Source: Lophium mytilinum (Eukaryota > Ascomycota > Dothideomycetes > Mytilinidiales > Mytilinidiaceae). Taken from it: a stretch of DNA of 64,000 bases. Below the pieces are notes generated by a model. It worked only from the letters and a program-made list of their open reading frames with translations, searched no databases and was not told where the DNA came from. The stretch lies in the NCBI GenBank assembly GCA_010093605.1, contig MU004183.1, positions 248,001-312,000 on the forward strand, given 5' to 3'. Below, piece by piece: positions 22,594 to 34,853 of the stretch (position 1 is its first letter; each line of letters begins with the position of its first letter). A program made the translations under genes and the position numbers.

Positions 22594-25500
22594 ATGGCGA
22601 GCAAGGCGAAGCTGGATCCCGTCTGGGATGACTTGGACAGGTATCGTGGCCCGATCCTCTCCGCCATGTGACGCCCCTAACGAGTGCAGGACTATGGTGT
22701 GTTTGATTTCCCATGGCACGCCATGCGCTGCCTATGCTGACTGGCCTAGGGCCAACTGTTCATGATGGGGTTTGATGGGACTACCGTGACCCCACAGATC
22801 CGGACTCTGATCGAGAAGCACCATTTAGGCTGCATCCTACTAACCGCAAAGAACCTGAAGTGTGAGCATAAACTGACCTCGCTTCATATGCAACCACCCA
22901 CCCAAGCCTGTCCACTAACACCCTGAAGCTGCCGAGGAAACGACGAAACTGTGCTACGAGCTGCAAAAAGTAGCCCACGATGCCGGCCATCCAGTGCCAC
23001 TGGCCATCGGCGTCGACCAGGAGAATGGAGGTGTTAACAGCCTCTTCGATGAGATTTACATCCGGCAGTATCCCAGCAATATGGGCATCGCTGCCACTGG
23101 CTCGACAGATCTTGCCTTTGAGGTCGCAAAAGCCACCGCACAAGAGATATCGGCTTGCGGTATCAACTGGATCTTTGGCCCGTGTCTAGATGTTCTAACG
23201 AATGCCCGGAACCAGCCCCTTGGTGTCAGGACCGCCGGTGATGACCCGCAAGAAGTCTCTGCCTATGGCGTAGCCTTCATGAAAGGCTACAAAGAAGCGG
23301 GTGTTGCCACTCTCGGAAAGCACTTTCCTTCCTACGGAAACCTTGAGTTTCTCGGATCCACCCTAGACGTTCCTATCATCACTGAGTCACTAGAACAGCT
23401 GAGCCTGAGTGCTCTGATTCCGTTCCGAAACGCCATCCAACAAGGCTTAGATTCAATGATGGTGGGCGGATGTGCAATGTCTTCAGCAGGCCTAAACGCC
23501 ATGCACGCCTGCCTCTCGGATCAAGTCGTTGACGGACTGCTCCGCTCAGACCTCAAGTTTGATGGTGTCGTCGTCTCAGAGTGCCTCGAGATGGAGGCCT
23601 TGAGCCACAACATAGGCGTCGGTGGAGGCACTGTTATGGCCGTCAACGCCGGCTGCGACGTAATTCTCCTCTGTCGGTCTTTCCAAGTTCAACAAGAAGC
23701 CATCAAGGGTCTGAAGACTGGAATAGAAAATTCCATGATCACCAAAGAGAGGATCTACAACTCGCTCCGCCGGGTTCTGACCATGAAGCTAAGATGCACA
23801 TCGTGGGAGAAGGCGCTCAACCCCCCAGGGATAGCTTTCCTCGAAACTTTGCAACCATCACACACCGCTTTGTCAACGAAAGCATACAACTCATCCATTA
23901 CTGTTGTCCGAGATAAGAACCGGCTATTACCGCTCACCAATATCATCGACAGCGAGGAAGAGCTTCTTTTACTAACCCCCCTCGTCAAACCTCTCGCCGC
24001 ATCTGCAGCATCACGTGCTTTATCAGAAACCGCTGCCACAGGATCTCCTGAGCCTGCAGTCTGGGAGCGAAGCGCCTCAGTGATGAGTGGGGAGCGAGTA
24101 TTCCGGGAACTCGGAAGATCACTTGCACGTCAACGAAGCGGACGCGTTCTCCACACGTCATACACAGCTAACGGCGTCCGCCCAGTCCACGAGAACCTGA
24201 TAAACAGAGCCAGTGCCATTATAGTCATGACCGCGGACGCCAATCGGAATTTGTATCAACATGGATTCACCAAACACGTGTCGATGATCTGCAATATGCA
24301 GTACACCACTGGGGGAGAGAAAAGAGAGAAGCCTCTTATCGTCGTTTCGGTCAGCTCCCCCTACGATTTTGCTATGGACACCAGCATCGGGACGTACATA
24401 TGCACCTACGACTTTACGGAAACCGCGCTCAACAGCCTCGTCAAAGTTTTGTACGGCGAACTTTCACCGTCCGGGACACTGCCAGGAACAATTAGCAAGA
24501 GTCAGAAACTACATCACTCAAAGCAACACTGGCTCGTCGAAACATACAACGAGGAGCGCGATGCAAATGCTCTGGACAGCCTGATCATAGCCGTCATGGA
24601 GGGCACGCCGCCTAACCAACGCTCAGAGCTTTCGAGCGCAACTTCAAACTCATTCACATTGCATCATCCGGAAGTCGTCGAAGCACACTTCGTTGTCCGG
24701 AATAGCAGCACCCAAGCCCTGTACGGCTTCTGTTCTACCTACTTCTTCAGAACGACCGGGACTGGAGTTATTGGCGCATTATTCGTGGATCCTTCGCGGA
24801 GGAAGCTCTCCATTGGTCATTCCCTACACAATCGAGCCATCCGTACGCTATTACAAAGAGAAGGGATCAAGAGGTTTCAGCTAGGCTCCAGACTGCCAAG
24901 CATCTTTTTAGGTATCCCGACCGGACACGGGGGCGAGAGGAAGCGACTCCGCTCCTGGTTTGCCAACCTCGGGTGGAGCGCAGCGCTATCACGGTCAGTG
25001 TGCAGCATGGTTGCCCGTAATCTTCTCACCTGGACACCTCCTGACGGCATGGCAAAGAGTCTGGCCGGGGCCGGAGCTGAGTTCGACCTGGTGTATGGAT
25101 GGGAATACTCAGGCCCGATCCTGGACCATATCAAGACAAGCAACCGCCAGGGGCTGGCTGAGGTGTACAAGATGGCGCTGTCAGATCCTTCAGCTTGTGG
25201 GATCATCCGAGCAAAGCGACCGGAGGACGGAGCGCTCGTCGGGACAGTAGTCCTCTACAACATGCACTCGCGGCTGGCGGAGTACGTGCCGCCCATGAAG
25301 GACCTGAACGAGATGGCGGGAGGCATCTCGTCGCCCGTCATCTCCCCCGCAGTCGGGGAGTACTCGACGTTGCTGCAGGGCCTCATCCTGCTCGGGATGC
25401 GGCAGATCAAGGCGCAGGGGTGCAATGCCTGCATCCTAGACTATGTGAGTATTGATTGGCGGCGTTTCGACTGCCATTAGCTGACACATCATAGATGGAC

Positions 25501-25608
25501 GGGGATGGCAACTTCGATGGGTTTTCCGCCATGGGGTTCGATGTGCTGCATAACTTCGAGGAGGTGAGCTGCGATGCGGCGACGTGGACCATGATCCCGC
25601 CGTCGTAG
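22594..25608 (+). CDS. nag3: Intracellular GH3 beta-N-acetylglucosaminidase fused to GNAT acetyltransferase domains
   Basis: Five exons (22594-22640, 22690-22696, 22750-22861, 22929-25444, 25495-25608) give 931 aa. There is no signal peptide, so it should act in the cytosol on chitin-derived fragments. Residues about 15-330 are a NagZ-like GH3 barrel (GQLFMMGFDG, GVDQENGG, GKHFP at 185-189, VVVSECLEMEAL near 270), followed by a second GH3 domain to about 590. The C-terminus has GNAT character in two stretches: one with VDPSRRKLSIGHSLHNRAI, and a last one ending in ILDYMDGDGN and FSAMGFDV. Two things are odd. The bacterial KHFPGHGD..DSH loop is KHFPSYGN..GST here, and the expected Asp nucleophile position reads Glu273. 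It sits beside dac1 and upstream of the Ndt80-like regulator. GH3-GNAT proteins are known from fungal GlcNAc clusters; the acetyl acceptor is not evident from sequence. Confidence 0.93.
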
Positions 25609-26679
25609 GCTGGTTTGGGATTCATCTCCGGGACGGCTGCTGCGAACTCAGATGTACGAGGCGAAGAAATTGAGATGCGGGGCAAGCAAGCATCGCGCTG
25701 GCGGTGTGTGCTGACTCGCCAGCCCGGGCCTGTGATTATTAGGGCAGCGGCTGACATTAACGCTGCAAAAGTTTGTTGAAATACCCGGACCTGGCCATGG
25801 GCGCGCCTGTGGGAAGAATGTGTCTCTTGGGACGTTTGATTTAGCTTGGGTCTAGCCGGTAGCAGTCGTGATAGCTGGGAGGAGTACCGTGGATAGGCGT
25901 CCGGGGTCTTTTGATGGACGCCACTGGGCTATTGTTACCACTTTTACAACCAGGGTCACGCCTCGAACTGGGGTCAAAGTGCACATGTTGATACCGGCTT
26001 ACGGCGTTTGGGCTGTTCTTTGGGTACCATGGGGGCTGTTGCTACTGTCTCTCCTCTACTATCAGACTTCAGACTCAGGTCAAACTGCACCTTGCTCTCA
26101 GCCCACGGCTCGCTGGCGTGGTGGCGCGACTCTTGAATCCTGCACCGGCTCGTCTTGCTGTCGTGGGGTGAGCCCGATGCCGTATGTCAGCCGCCGCAGG
26201 CTAAGTCGGTGGGCAGCCGCCGTAGAATGGATCTGCAACGGCCTTCTCGAAGCCTACCGGAAACGGCCCTCCGCGACAGCCGTCAGCGCAGAGCTCAAGT
26301 CACAGCAGCCTCGTCGTCGCGCTGGCGGTGTGTGTGGCCTGGCGAACTGCCCGTTTGAGCGAGCCTGCAGGCCTCCACTTCGGGGGCTGGATTGAGCTGC
26401 TCCTGTCGCACAACGAACATTGCCAGGGCCCTGTGCCGTTTATTTCGGGTGCCCTCTCCCATGCTCCAAGCTGCTCCGATGCGCACCAAGCCTCTCTAGC
26501 TACGCTATCCGACCGCCCTCGTCAACGCCTCCCACCACCCAGCTACGTACCATCTCGACCTCCCCAGCCCACCCATACACCTTCAAGTTCGAGTATCTGC
26601 ATGACGGCGAAACCTCCTCATTTGAACGCCGCCGCTCAAGGCACGCCCATACCCGCCGCGATTCGGCCCTATCACCGCC
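25609..26679. promoter_or_regulatory. nag3-ron1 intergenic region with an 18-bp direct repeat
   Basis: About 1.07 kb holding the nag3 3'UTR and the promoter and 5'UTR of the Ndt80-like gene. The 18-mer TCGCGCTGGCGGTGTGTG occurs at 25693-25710 and again at 26317-26334. A frame at 25868-26395 has no ATG at its start and no domain, so I do not call it a gene. Confidence 0.45.
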
Positions 26680-28348
26680 ATGGAGGGCTTCGATACCATC
26701 ACCATGTCCTACTTGGCAGCAGGCCCAATGTCACTCCAGGACGTAACCGCGGGAGACCAGCACCAGCAGATGGTGCCGATGCTGCCGCTCGACGGCCTCG
26801 ATCACCACTCTAATTACGACGCAGAGACCTTCGCGGGGTAAGCTCTCCGTGCTGTGAGCAGCAGTCATGCAAATGCTGACCCTTCTAAGGAGCGACGATG
26901 CCACCTTCGCGCAGCACGCAATCCAACCGCCGCCGCCCTTAAAGCGCTTCTCGAGCGCATATGAGGACCCTTTCTCCGACGCCCTCAGCACCACCTACGA
27001 GCCGCCGCCGCACCCCGATCAGAATGGCGCCGAGAGCCCGTCCATCGAGCGCGACAACAAGCTGCTCAGCTTCTCGCTGCCCGCCTATGCCTACCAGCTG
27101 CTCGACTACCAGTACCGGCGGACCTCGATCAACATATCAGCGCAGCTGCATGGCATGTTCTTCCTGGCCGAGTCGCCCTGGGCCACCGCCGGCGATGTCG
27201 CTGCTCCGCCCACCGAGTTGACCTGCTACAGGCGCAACCTCTTCCAGATCACCGGGACCATCACGTTACCTCGCGGGCTCCAATACATCCTCACCGAGCA
27301 GGGTGAGCAGATTCCCATCATCGGACAGGAACTGAGCATTTCGGCCACCGAGTCGCTAGAGGGAAACTCGGTGAAGATTATATCGGTGCCGTGGAAGACG
27401 CCCGCCAGCAGCTCGGCCGTCGTAGAGGACAAGACGGAGAAGGAGCCGCCCGCGTATCCCCTGGACCTCTCCAATGGACAGGATATGGATTCAGAATACG
27501 TTAATTTCCCGATTGCATGGAAGAGGCTGCAGTTCCGCATAGCGACTGCGAACAACGGACGGAGGAAGGAGCTGCAGCAGCACTTTGTCGTGCGGCTCAA
27601 GGTCATGGCCCAACTATCTACTGGAGCGAAGATACCCATCTGCGAAGTCCGTTCGGGAGCTATCATCGTGCGTGGACGAAGCCCGCGGAACTTCCAGTCG
27701 CGGAAGGATTTCCCGATCAGTGGGGGCGGAAGCACTGCCCGAAAGGCCTCTCACATGCCGGCACAACCGCAGAGGACGTCGACGGGCGAGTCGAGCCACA
27801 ATGCGCTGCATGGCGACCGCAGTAATAAACCGATGGACGTGCTCCAACTGCCCTTCCAGTTTGATGCCAACGACCTCCCTGTCTCGCCAGACATGTTCGA
27901 CTGGAAAATCCCAACTGGGCAACCCGGCGCAATGACTGCAATCCCGCAAGCCGCTGTATCGTATCCCATGCCATCAGCAAGTCCATACGCACAATCGAGC
28001 CCCGAAACCTCCAGGCAGCACCAGAACCTCAGGCCTCCGCCGGCGCCGATCAACCTGTCACTAACAGACGAGGAACCAAAGAAATCGGCCTCACCTTCTG
28101 ACCCAGTGAAAAAGCACCAGAGACTGACCCCTGCTAGACCCCCATCTTTCTCCTTGAATCTGATTAGTAGTCCGGACGAAAGCGCAGATCTGTTGTACGA
28201 GTACTTCCCGCTAGGACTGGATGACTGGATGCCACCTGTCGACGCTGTGTACCGGCCTCACGTCGTCCACCACACGAATCTGCCCCAAGATCCGAAAGCT
28301 GTTGCCGTCAAGAGCCGATCCAAGCGATACTTTTCCGAGAACTGGTGA
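26680..28348 (+). CDS. ron1: Ndt80/PhoG-family transcription factor, RON1-like regulator of GlcNAc use
   Basis: Exons 26680-26837 and 26890-28348 (52-bp intron) give 538 aa. Residues about 105-290 show the p53-like Ndt80 DNA-binding fold: LTCYRRNLFQITGTITLP, then FPIAWKRLQFRIATANNGRRKELQQHFVVRLKV, and a closing IIVRGRSPRNFQSRKD with basic DNA-contact residues. The rest is low-complexity Pro/Ser/Gln sequence, a usual activation-region composition, and the C-terminus is basic (KSRSKRYFSENW). In other filamentous fungi an Ndt80-like factor called RON1 lies in the GlcNAc cluster and activates it. Position between the GH3 gene and the kinase makes this the likely pathway regulator. The Ndt80 family also includes factors for meiosis and vegetative incompatibility, so the role rests mainly on context. 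Confidence 0.9.
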
Positions 28349-31300
28349 TGTGATGTATTGACACTGCCACGAGTCCTGGATGCTGGTAGCATACTCGAGC
28401 AGATGGACGATGTTCCGTCCGGTTCAGTCCACAAACACGGCGCCGGAACAACGATTGCGCAGCCTTGATGTTCTACGATGCGTTCTATGGCCCGCGCCAC
28501 CTCTCACCGTGTGCGTGCAACGTGCCGCGTGCGACGGCCAGATCTTGGTATCGGCATGATCTTACGCCCGGCTGGCGGGGTGACCGAATTTTTGAGGCGG
28601 CCGACTAGTGTTGCGAACGGAGAGATCATAGCGCCATGGGCATTCGATCACGATGCGCCTTTCGATCGCCCTACAACACCGGAGTTGCCTCCAGATTCTT
28701 AGCCTCTTCCAAGCAAAATCGGACCGAGAAATCCCCCGAGAGCTTTTTCCCGTCCTTGGAATCCACATCGAGATATAAGCTTCCAATAACGGCCCTGGTC
28801 CTACTTCAATTGGCTCCTCAGTAAGCTGCGGCCAATCCTTTTTCTCTGGACTGCATAGCGGACTTGTGAACTCGAACTTTGGCACCGACACGACTTTCTC
28901 ACTGCAGGCGAGCATCCCTTTATCTACGATTCCGTTCTTTGCAGCGGCTTCTCTCCCGACTTTTGGCGTTGTTTGGTGTTCCTTTTCATTATGGACGGCA
29001 ACGGAACGACCTGTATGCGATATACCAATTTACGGACGGATTCGAATTTTCTTCTAGGTTTCGGAAACATACCCTCTTCCTATCGATACCTTGGCACGGT
29101 GTGATTTTGTCTTCTTATCTGTGGATCCATTTCGGACGGATCTCTTTTTCTCGGCGGTGGCGATAGCAGTGTGGTTTGGGCGATTGATTGATGGATTTGA
29201 TGGACGAGGAGGATCTTTGTATAACTTACCTCGGTATATCTTATTCCAGGAGTGAGGGTCGGGTGGCGATAGGATTGGAGAAGTGAGGGATATATCCTGA
29301 ATACCTACTTATTCAACTCCCTAGTTTTGGCACTGGGGTAACGGTGTGCGATGACGATCCCACAATAGCTCGATGAGCTCACCCCGAAGTGTATGCATCT
29401 TTAGTCAAACGTCCCGGATCTTCGTCGGTAAAGGATACCCACTGGCGGCCCAACGAGAGAAAACAAAAAGGTAAAGGAGGGATGATGCAAGAAGAACTGG
29501 AAAAATCAGACTTCGCAGAAGACCAAAAACAATCGAAAAGAAAGCAAAACCAGTTGAGAGAGCGCACTTAACTTGAACCTCCACCATTACCACCCCCCTT
29601 AGAGTGCCACCTACCCAATCCTCGTATCCTCGACGCTCCGTCTCGCCTATCTGTCTCCAGACCTAAATCCAACTCTCTTACCTCATAAAAACCGCCTGCA
29701 TGATCTAACCACGGAAAATTTCAATTCCCGCAACATCGATATAACCTCATCGCACCACCACAACAACAACCGCCCCTCTCCGTTGCAGTCGCCGAAGAAG
29801 CTCAGACACACCGTGGTGGCAAAAGGCGGTTTAAAGCGATGGGAGCGAGGTGAATAGTCAAAGCGGCTGCAACCTAACAGCTGGAGGTTCGAATGGCGCA
29901 CACTCACTCTGCGCCCTTGACCGCGCAGACACGGATGCTGCGTTTGATGTTCGTCAATGCGAACCGCACCTCCAATTTTTCACCTTGTCGACCTCGCTCT
30001 GATGCAGCCCTACCCAGCTATCCATAACCTCACACAACCACTCGCCAGACCAGACTCTAAAAAAGCCCGCAGAAACAAAACCCCGCATAACGTAGCAAAG
30101 GAGCGCGCACCGCAGCGGTGGTTACACGCACGTATATACCCCCCCCCCATCCTAACCATATCCCAAGAATAGCAAACTTAAACCTAGCACCGCTTACCCA
30201 ACCTCAGCAAAACACGCACGCACGCAAAGCGGGCGCGGACCTCGATTTGCTGCGTTTCGTCGGGGAAAGGCAGGAATGTGGGGAAAGAATGGGATGACAT
30301 GGACCGCCGCGATGCAACCTCGCCCGCTTGCCCCCCCAAAAAAAAACACGCAAAACCGAGCTGCGTAAACGAGGGCCTCGATCGCGCACGCAAAATACAC
30401 GTGTGTTGTTTGGTTCTTTTGGGAAGTGAGGTTCGGGCTTGTCAAGAACCGGAGCCGGAGGGCTTTCCGAGGTGTGTGTTATACCATCTTTTAGAAACTC
30501 GTCCTATTCGGAAATTTGATTGTTGGTGATGGCGATACCCCAGCGTGCCCCAGTCTACGTGTTATGAGAAATGGAATTGAAGGAATCAGGCCAGCCATCA
30601 GTTTAGATCATGACTTGCACGTTTCGGAGCCCTCTCCGACGTTTGCGGTTTGGCTGAGCAACAATCAATGTAACCCTGCCTGATGTTTGATATTGCAAAC
30701 GCAGTAGTCAGAGCGAGGGTGCGGGCGGAAGAGGGCGGAATCCCAAGTTCCTAAATACGAATCTTACGCTCTCGCAATCGCTAAGGTTTCACAAGCTCCG
30801 GATGTAATGATTGCCTAACTCCCTGGCCATTGGAAGGAGCCGTAGGACGCATATCCATTAAAATGAGTTGCATATAGCAGTCCATACGCCCTCTGGTCCT
30901 AGTGTCTAGCTTCCCAGAATGATAGAGAGAACGCGCGTACGACATCGCATATTGTATAATATAAGACCGTAAATGGCAAAATAAATGGCACTAAGAGACT
31001 TTTACTTCATAGAAAAAAGTTTATCCGCCAGGATTTCTCTAAATCCCAGAATAACCAAAACCCGCAACCCTAGTATAAGTTTACCCGGTTGCGCACAATA
31101 GCACCCCACACCACATGGGTGAAACGCCGAGCCCGTTGCTTTGGAACGCCTGAGGCCAGATGCATGACAGATAAAGAAAAAGAAGAACAATGTGACATCG
31201 AACGCGTGGATCCTGCAGACCCTACCTTTGTTCGGAACATACAACGGAGAACATCAAGTGGTAGTATAGTGTAGTAGAGAAACCACAAGGTGGCATGCCG

Positions 31301-31594
31301 GGCTAGGGCGATTAACGCCAGTAGCAAGGGTAGAGAATCGGAAAAGAGAAAGAAAATCAATGCGAGATCCAAGAACCCCGGCCCGCTCAAGCTCTGGTAA
31401 GAGCTAGAGAGCTGGCCTCAAAATCCTACCGGATAAATGGATCCCGTTGTAACATCGCAAAATGCACGTGACTCGTGATACTATGCTTCCCATCCATAGT
31501 AGCCAAATCGATACGCCAGACGCCTAGCCATGCAAGGAGGATAGACAAGTAGGAAAGAAAGGGTGTTGTGGCAATGCAAGACGAGTCAAGGGAC
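28349..31594. other. 3.2-kb region without a recognisable protein gene inside the GlcNAc cluster
   Basis: The region lies between the convergent ends of the Ndt80-like gene and the kinase. It has T-rich UTR-like sequence (28880-29170), a purine-rich stretch (29440-29560), a C run (30140-30150), a short CACG-type repeat (about 30208-30227) and AT-rich DNA after 30780. The ORFs are short, overlap in several frames (worst at 30184-30530) and lack domains. A long 3'UTR of the regulator or a non-coding RNA is possible, but no RNA structure was recognised. Confidence 0.5.
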
Positions 31595-33355
31595 TCAGGC
31601 TTCGCGTTCCTCAAGACAGCACACGCCCACGGCGGCGCCGAAGATCGCTGATTCGACCGCCGGCTCTAGTACGACGGAGTGTGGCTCGGCGCCTGATAGG
31701 TCGGTGAGCTCGTCTAGGTAGGACTGGCAGAGGTCTTTGAAGTACGGATACTTCTCGATGACGGAACCGTTACAGCCAATCGACACGCGGCCGACACACG
31801 AGGGGCTAAGCCCCTCGGCGGATGCGCGGAGGGACCACAACGCATGAATTCCTGCCGCAAGGTACGCTGCGGCGCGGTGCGACACGAGCTGTGAGATGTG
31901 GCGGACGAATGAGAGGTCGGAGAAGGTCGGGGGTTTCGAGAGGGGGTGAGCGGTTTGAAAAGCGGTGCAGGCTTGGGAGAGAGATGCAGAGTCGTCACTT
32001 GAACATGAATATGTCAGTATAGCACTAAGTTTACGTGGAGGGGAATACTCACGACTCGAAGATTGCGATAATGCCCGTGTCTAACGAATAGGCTTCAGAT
32101 AGCTTGTCCGGTACTTCTCCACCAAACAGACCAGCCGTTCGGACTGCCTCGAGAAGAACTAGCCGGACAATCTCTCCCAGATATCGGCCGCTGACAAGAT
32201 GCTCAAAGGGTTGGAAGTCGGGGTGAGTGTGGTTAGCATTTAGAGTGTCATCCCAGCGTGTCGTCGGTAGGATGTCTTTGCCAAACATGCTGAGCTCTGT
32301 GTTGACGAGCACGTGGTCTGCTTGGTCGTGCCAGCTTTGCGGCCGCTGTCCAAACTTGGAGTGAGCCAATGCAGAGACTGGTAAATGCACTGCGGCATTG
32401 AACCCAGTGCCAAGGATCAGCGCTAATCGCGTCGAATTGTCCTTGTACGCTCTGGAGAGCAGAGTGGCGGAGGCATCGTTGACAATGGAGTCCATGCGAA
32501 CGTTGAGGTTCTGTAACCCGATTAGTAAAAGTCTGAATTCAGGGGCTGAAAATAATGCTCACCCGTTCTTGACAAGACTTCATGATCAGCTCGCCGAGAT
32601 CTTGACCAAGGGTGCCTTCAGTCGCCAGAAAGCCTTTGCCCATACTCAGCAGCATGCCGCTGCGTATTGATGTTTGCCTGCAAAGACGTTAGCAATTCAG
32701 TTTGAGACTGCGGGCAACGATATGCATACTCGACAGGGAATGACCAAGCGAGACCCATGGGAAGCGTAGATCCGTTGTTCCACGATTTCCCCTCTGGGCC
32801 GGAGATGGACTCCTCGATCTTCAACGCCATCCAGTCAAAGAACGCATGGCCTTTCAACGAGCGGATGGCGTTGTCTATTCGGAAGCTTCGCATATGGGTA
32901 ATTCGCATGCTCTCGGCGCCGGCACTCTGTCCGTTCAACTCAACCAACGCAACACGGAACGTCGAGCCGCCTACGTCCAGGGCCAGGTAGGTGCCTTGCT
33001 CGTCGCCGGTGGGCAGCGTGTGGTTGTAGGAGGGCAGCATGCAGATGTTGCTCGCCTGGAGCTTGGGGTAGAACTGCGCCTGCAGCTTTGCGGACATGGC
33101 CAGCAGGCTCTTTGCATTCAGCGGGGCCTCGAATAGGCGCTGGACCTCGCTCCGGTAGTCCTCGAGCGAGCGGTCGCAGGCGCGCACGACATCTCGGATG
33201 CGCTTGGGCCCGCCGAGCGAGGGGAAAATGGCCTGGATGAATGACGGCAGCATCAGGATGCGCTCGAGGGCAGAGATGAATCTCTGCCAGAGGTCCAACA
33301 TAGGAGGAGGGGGTCCGGCGTCTTTGGACGGTGAGATGGTGGTCGAGGGACACAT
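31595..33355 (-). CDS. hxk3: Hexokinase-family kinase, probable N-acetylglucosamine kinase
   Basis: It phosphorylates a hexose at O6; in this context GlcNAc to GlcNAc-6-P in the cytosol. Four exons (33355-32730, 32677-32563, 32510-32053, 31997-31595; introns 52, 52 and 55 bp) give 533 aa. Hexokinase signatures are visible: phosphate-1 [10 protein letters not shown] near residue 120, sugar-binding GLAWSFPVE near 200, [10 protein letters not shown] with the catalytic-base Asp, the adenosine-region [11 protein letters not shown], and a C-terminal [12 protein letters not shown]. The SFPVE segment differs from the SFPxxQ form of ordinary hexokinases, as expected for the divergent GlcNAc-kinase branch. 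An alternative ATG at 33301 would drop 18 residues. Assignment to GlcNAc rather than glucose relies on divergence plus the cluster. Confidence 0.92.
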
Positions 33356-33668
33356 GCGGCGTGGCTGCTGCGGAAGTGGTTCGTGGGCGGGATGCGGGTG
33401 AATGGCTGGGCGCAGCGGGGTGGAGCAGTGAAGCCAAAGGATGCGTCTGCTTGGGGCGCGGTGCAGTCAGATCAGGGCTTTGGTCGGTGGCAGGGCAGCG
33501 AGATTTCAGGGCGGGCCGGTGGACGTCGACCGATGTCGCAAACAGCTCTTATGCATGGCGGTTGTACGGGAGGACTCAGTTGTTAGAAGTAGAGGCGCTG
33601 GAAGGTGTCATCCGCTACGACGGCGGGGCCCTTCATTGCGTGCGCGTGGAGGGCACGGGAGAATGAAT

Positions 33669-33722
33669 AGGCAGGATGGGCAGGACGGGCAGGGCAGGCA
33701 GGGCAGGCAGGGCAGGCAGGGC
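33669..33722. repeat. GGCAG/GGGCA microsatellite
   Basis: Imperfect then nearly perfect repeats of a 9-bp GGCAGGGCA unit, best from 33688 to 33722. It lies about 310 bp upstream of the hxk3 start codon. Confidence 0.85.
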
Positions 33723-34746
33723 GGCCAGCCAGCTGGGCCAGGGAATGCTCTGCGGCCAGCGTCGTGGGAGGATGATGGGGGCGATTGCTGATGCTCTCAG
33801 CGTCTGCGACCGTGGCCGCTGGGGGACTCGCCGGGGCGATATGGGGCACGGCAGCAGCAAGGGCTGGAGCTCGCGCCGAGGATCAAGCCGCGCCGTGTGA
33901 GTGGCCGTGGCCGCTGTTACAGCGAGATCGACTGTGGTGAGGTTGGAGGCTAGGGTTACATACCGCCGAGAACTACGCACGCAGAGGGGCACGCAGACGG
34001 GCCATGCCGGACAAGAGAAGGGCCAGCAGCGTGGGCCGGGGCACGGGGAGCGCCGTTGCAAGGGCCGGCAGAGTGCCTAGGAGGCCTGTATCGCTGATTG
34101 CTGGGTGGGCAGACGTGTTGTTGTAGTATCAATAAGCTCAAATTCCGCGATGCATTGGAGTGGAGCTGGGAATTGTCGACCGTGGAATCTGCCAGGTCCC
34201 AGGGTGGCTTCCCTCCCATCTGGGCCCGTTCCAGCCACAGCAACAGCGGAACGCACGGCCTTCCGCCGCCAGCCAAGATCCCGCCGCTGTTATAAACCTC
34301 CGAGATCTCCACCCTCGCCCATGGTTCACGTGGGCGCTACCCCTCTGCTATCCGCCCTGGGTTTCCCATAAATAACCCTCATATAACTCGTGGCGGCCCG
34401 CTGCCAGATCTGTACCACCTTCCGCAACACCACCTGGTCACTCCCGAGGTCACTCTCCTCTCATGGACCGCGCGGAACGCAGGCCTGGAAACGAGCCATG
34501 AAACGCAGCCCGCGCAAGGATGCTGACGACATGGCTCGGCACTATAAAACGCCTCCCGTACACGACTACCGCAGAACCACCGAGACGAGGCGAGAGCATA
34601 AGTGGCCTGCCTCGCCCACCCCCCGAGTGTAACCACAGCCAAGCCCTCTCATGCTCCATGCGGCCTGATCTCCCCAGACTTCGCTTCTCACGCGCCCGCA
34701 TTGGGTGGAACCGCAATCAAGCCAATCAAGCTCTATCGAGCGCCGC

Positions 34747-34853
34747 GTTGGGTGCCATGGCATTTCGTATCAACCCATTCCAGGTTGGGTGCCATAGCAT
34801 TTCGTATCAACCGTTCAGCGGGGTGCCATAGCAATCCGTACCAACCCATCCAG
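34747..34853. repeat. Three-copy 34-37-bp imperfect tandem repeat
   Basis: Copies at 34747-34783, 34784-34819 and 34820-34853 share GGGTGCCATRGCA, then CGTAYCAAC near the end. Copies 1 and 2 are closest; copy 3 has several substitutions. It is non-coding as far as I can see and lies about 1.4 kb upstream of hxk3. Confidence 0.85.

Noticed and set aside
25868-26395. A 175-codon frame upstream of the Ndt80-like gene
   Set aside because: It starts with GTG, is GC-driven, has no domain and lies in the promoter region.
29884-29960. Possible tRNA (GGTTCGAATGG)
   Set aside because: The T-loop-like string has no matching acceptor stem or anticodon arm around it.
30184-30530. Several overlapping frames on both strands
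   Set aside because: Open in many frames at once because of composition; none has coding features.
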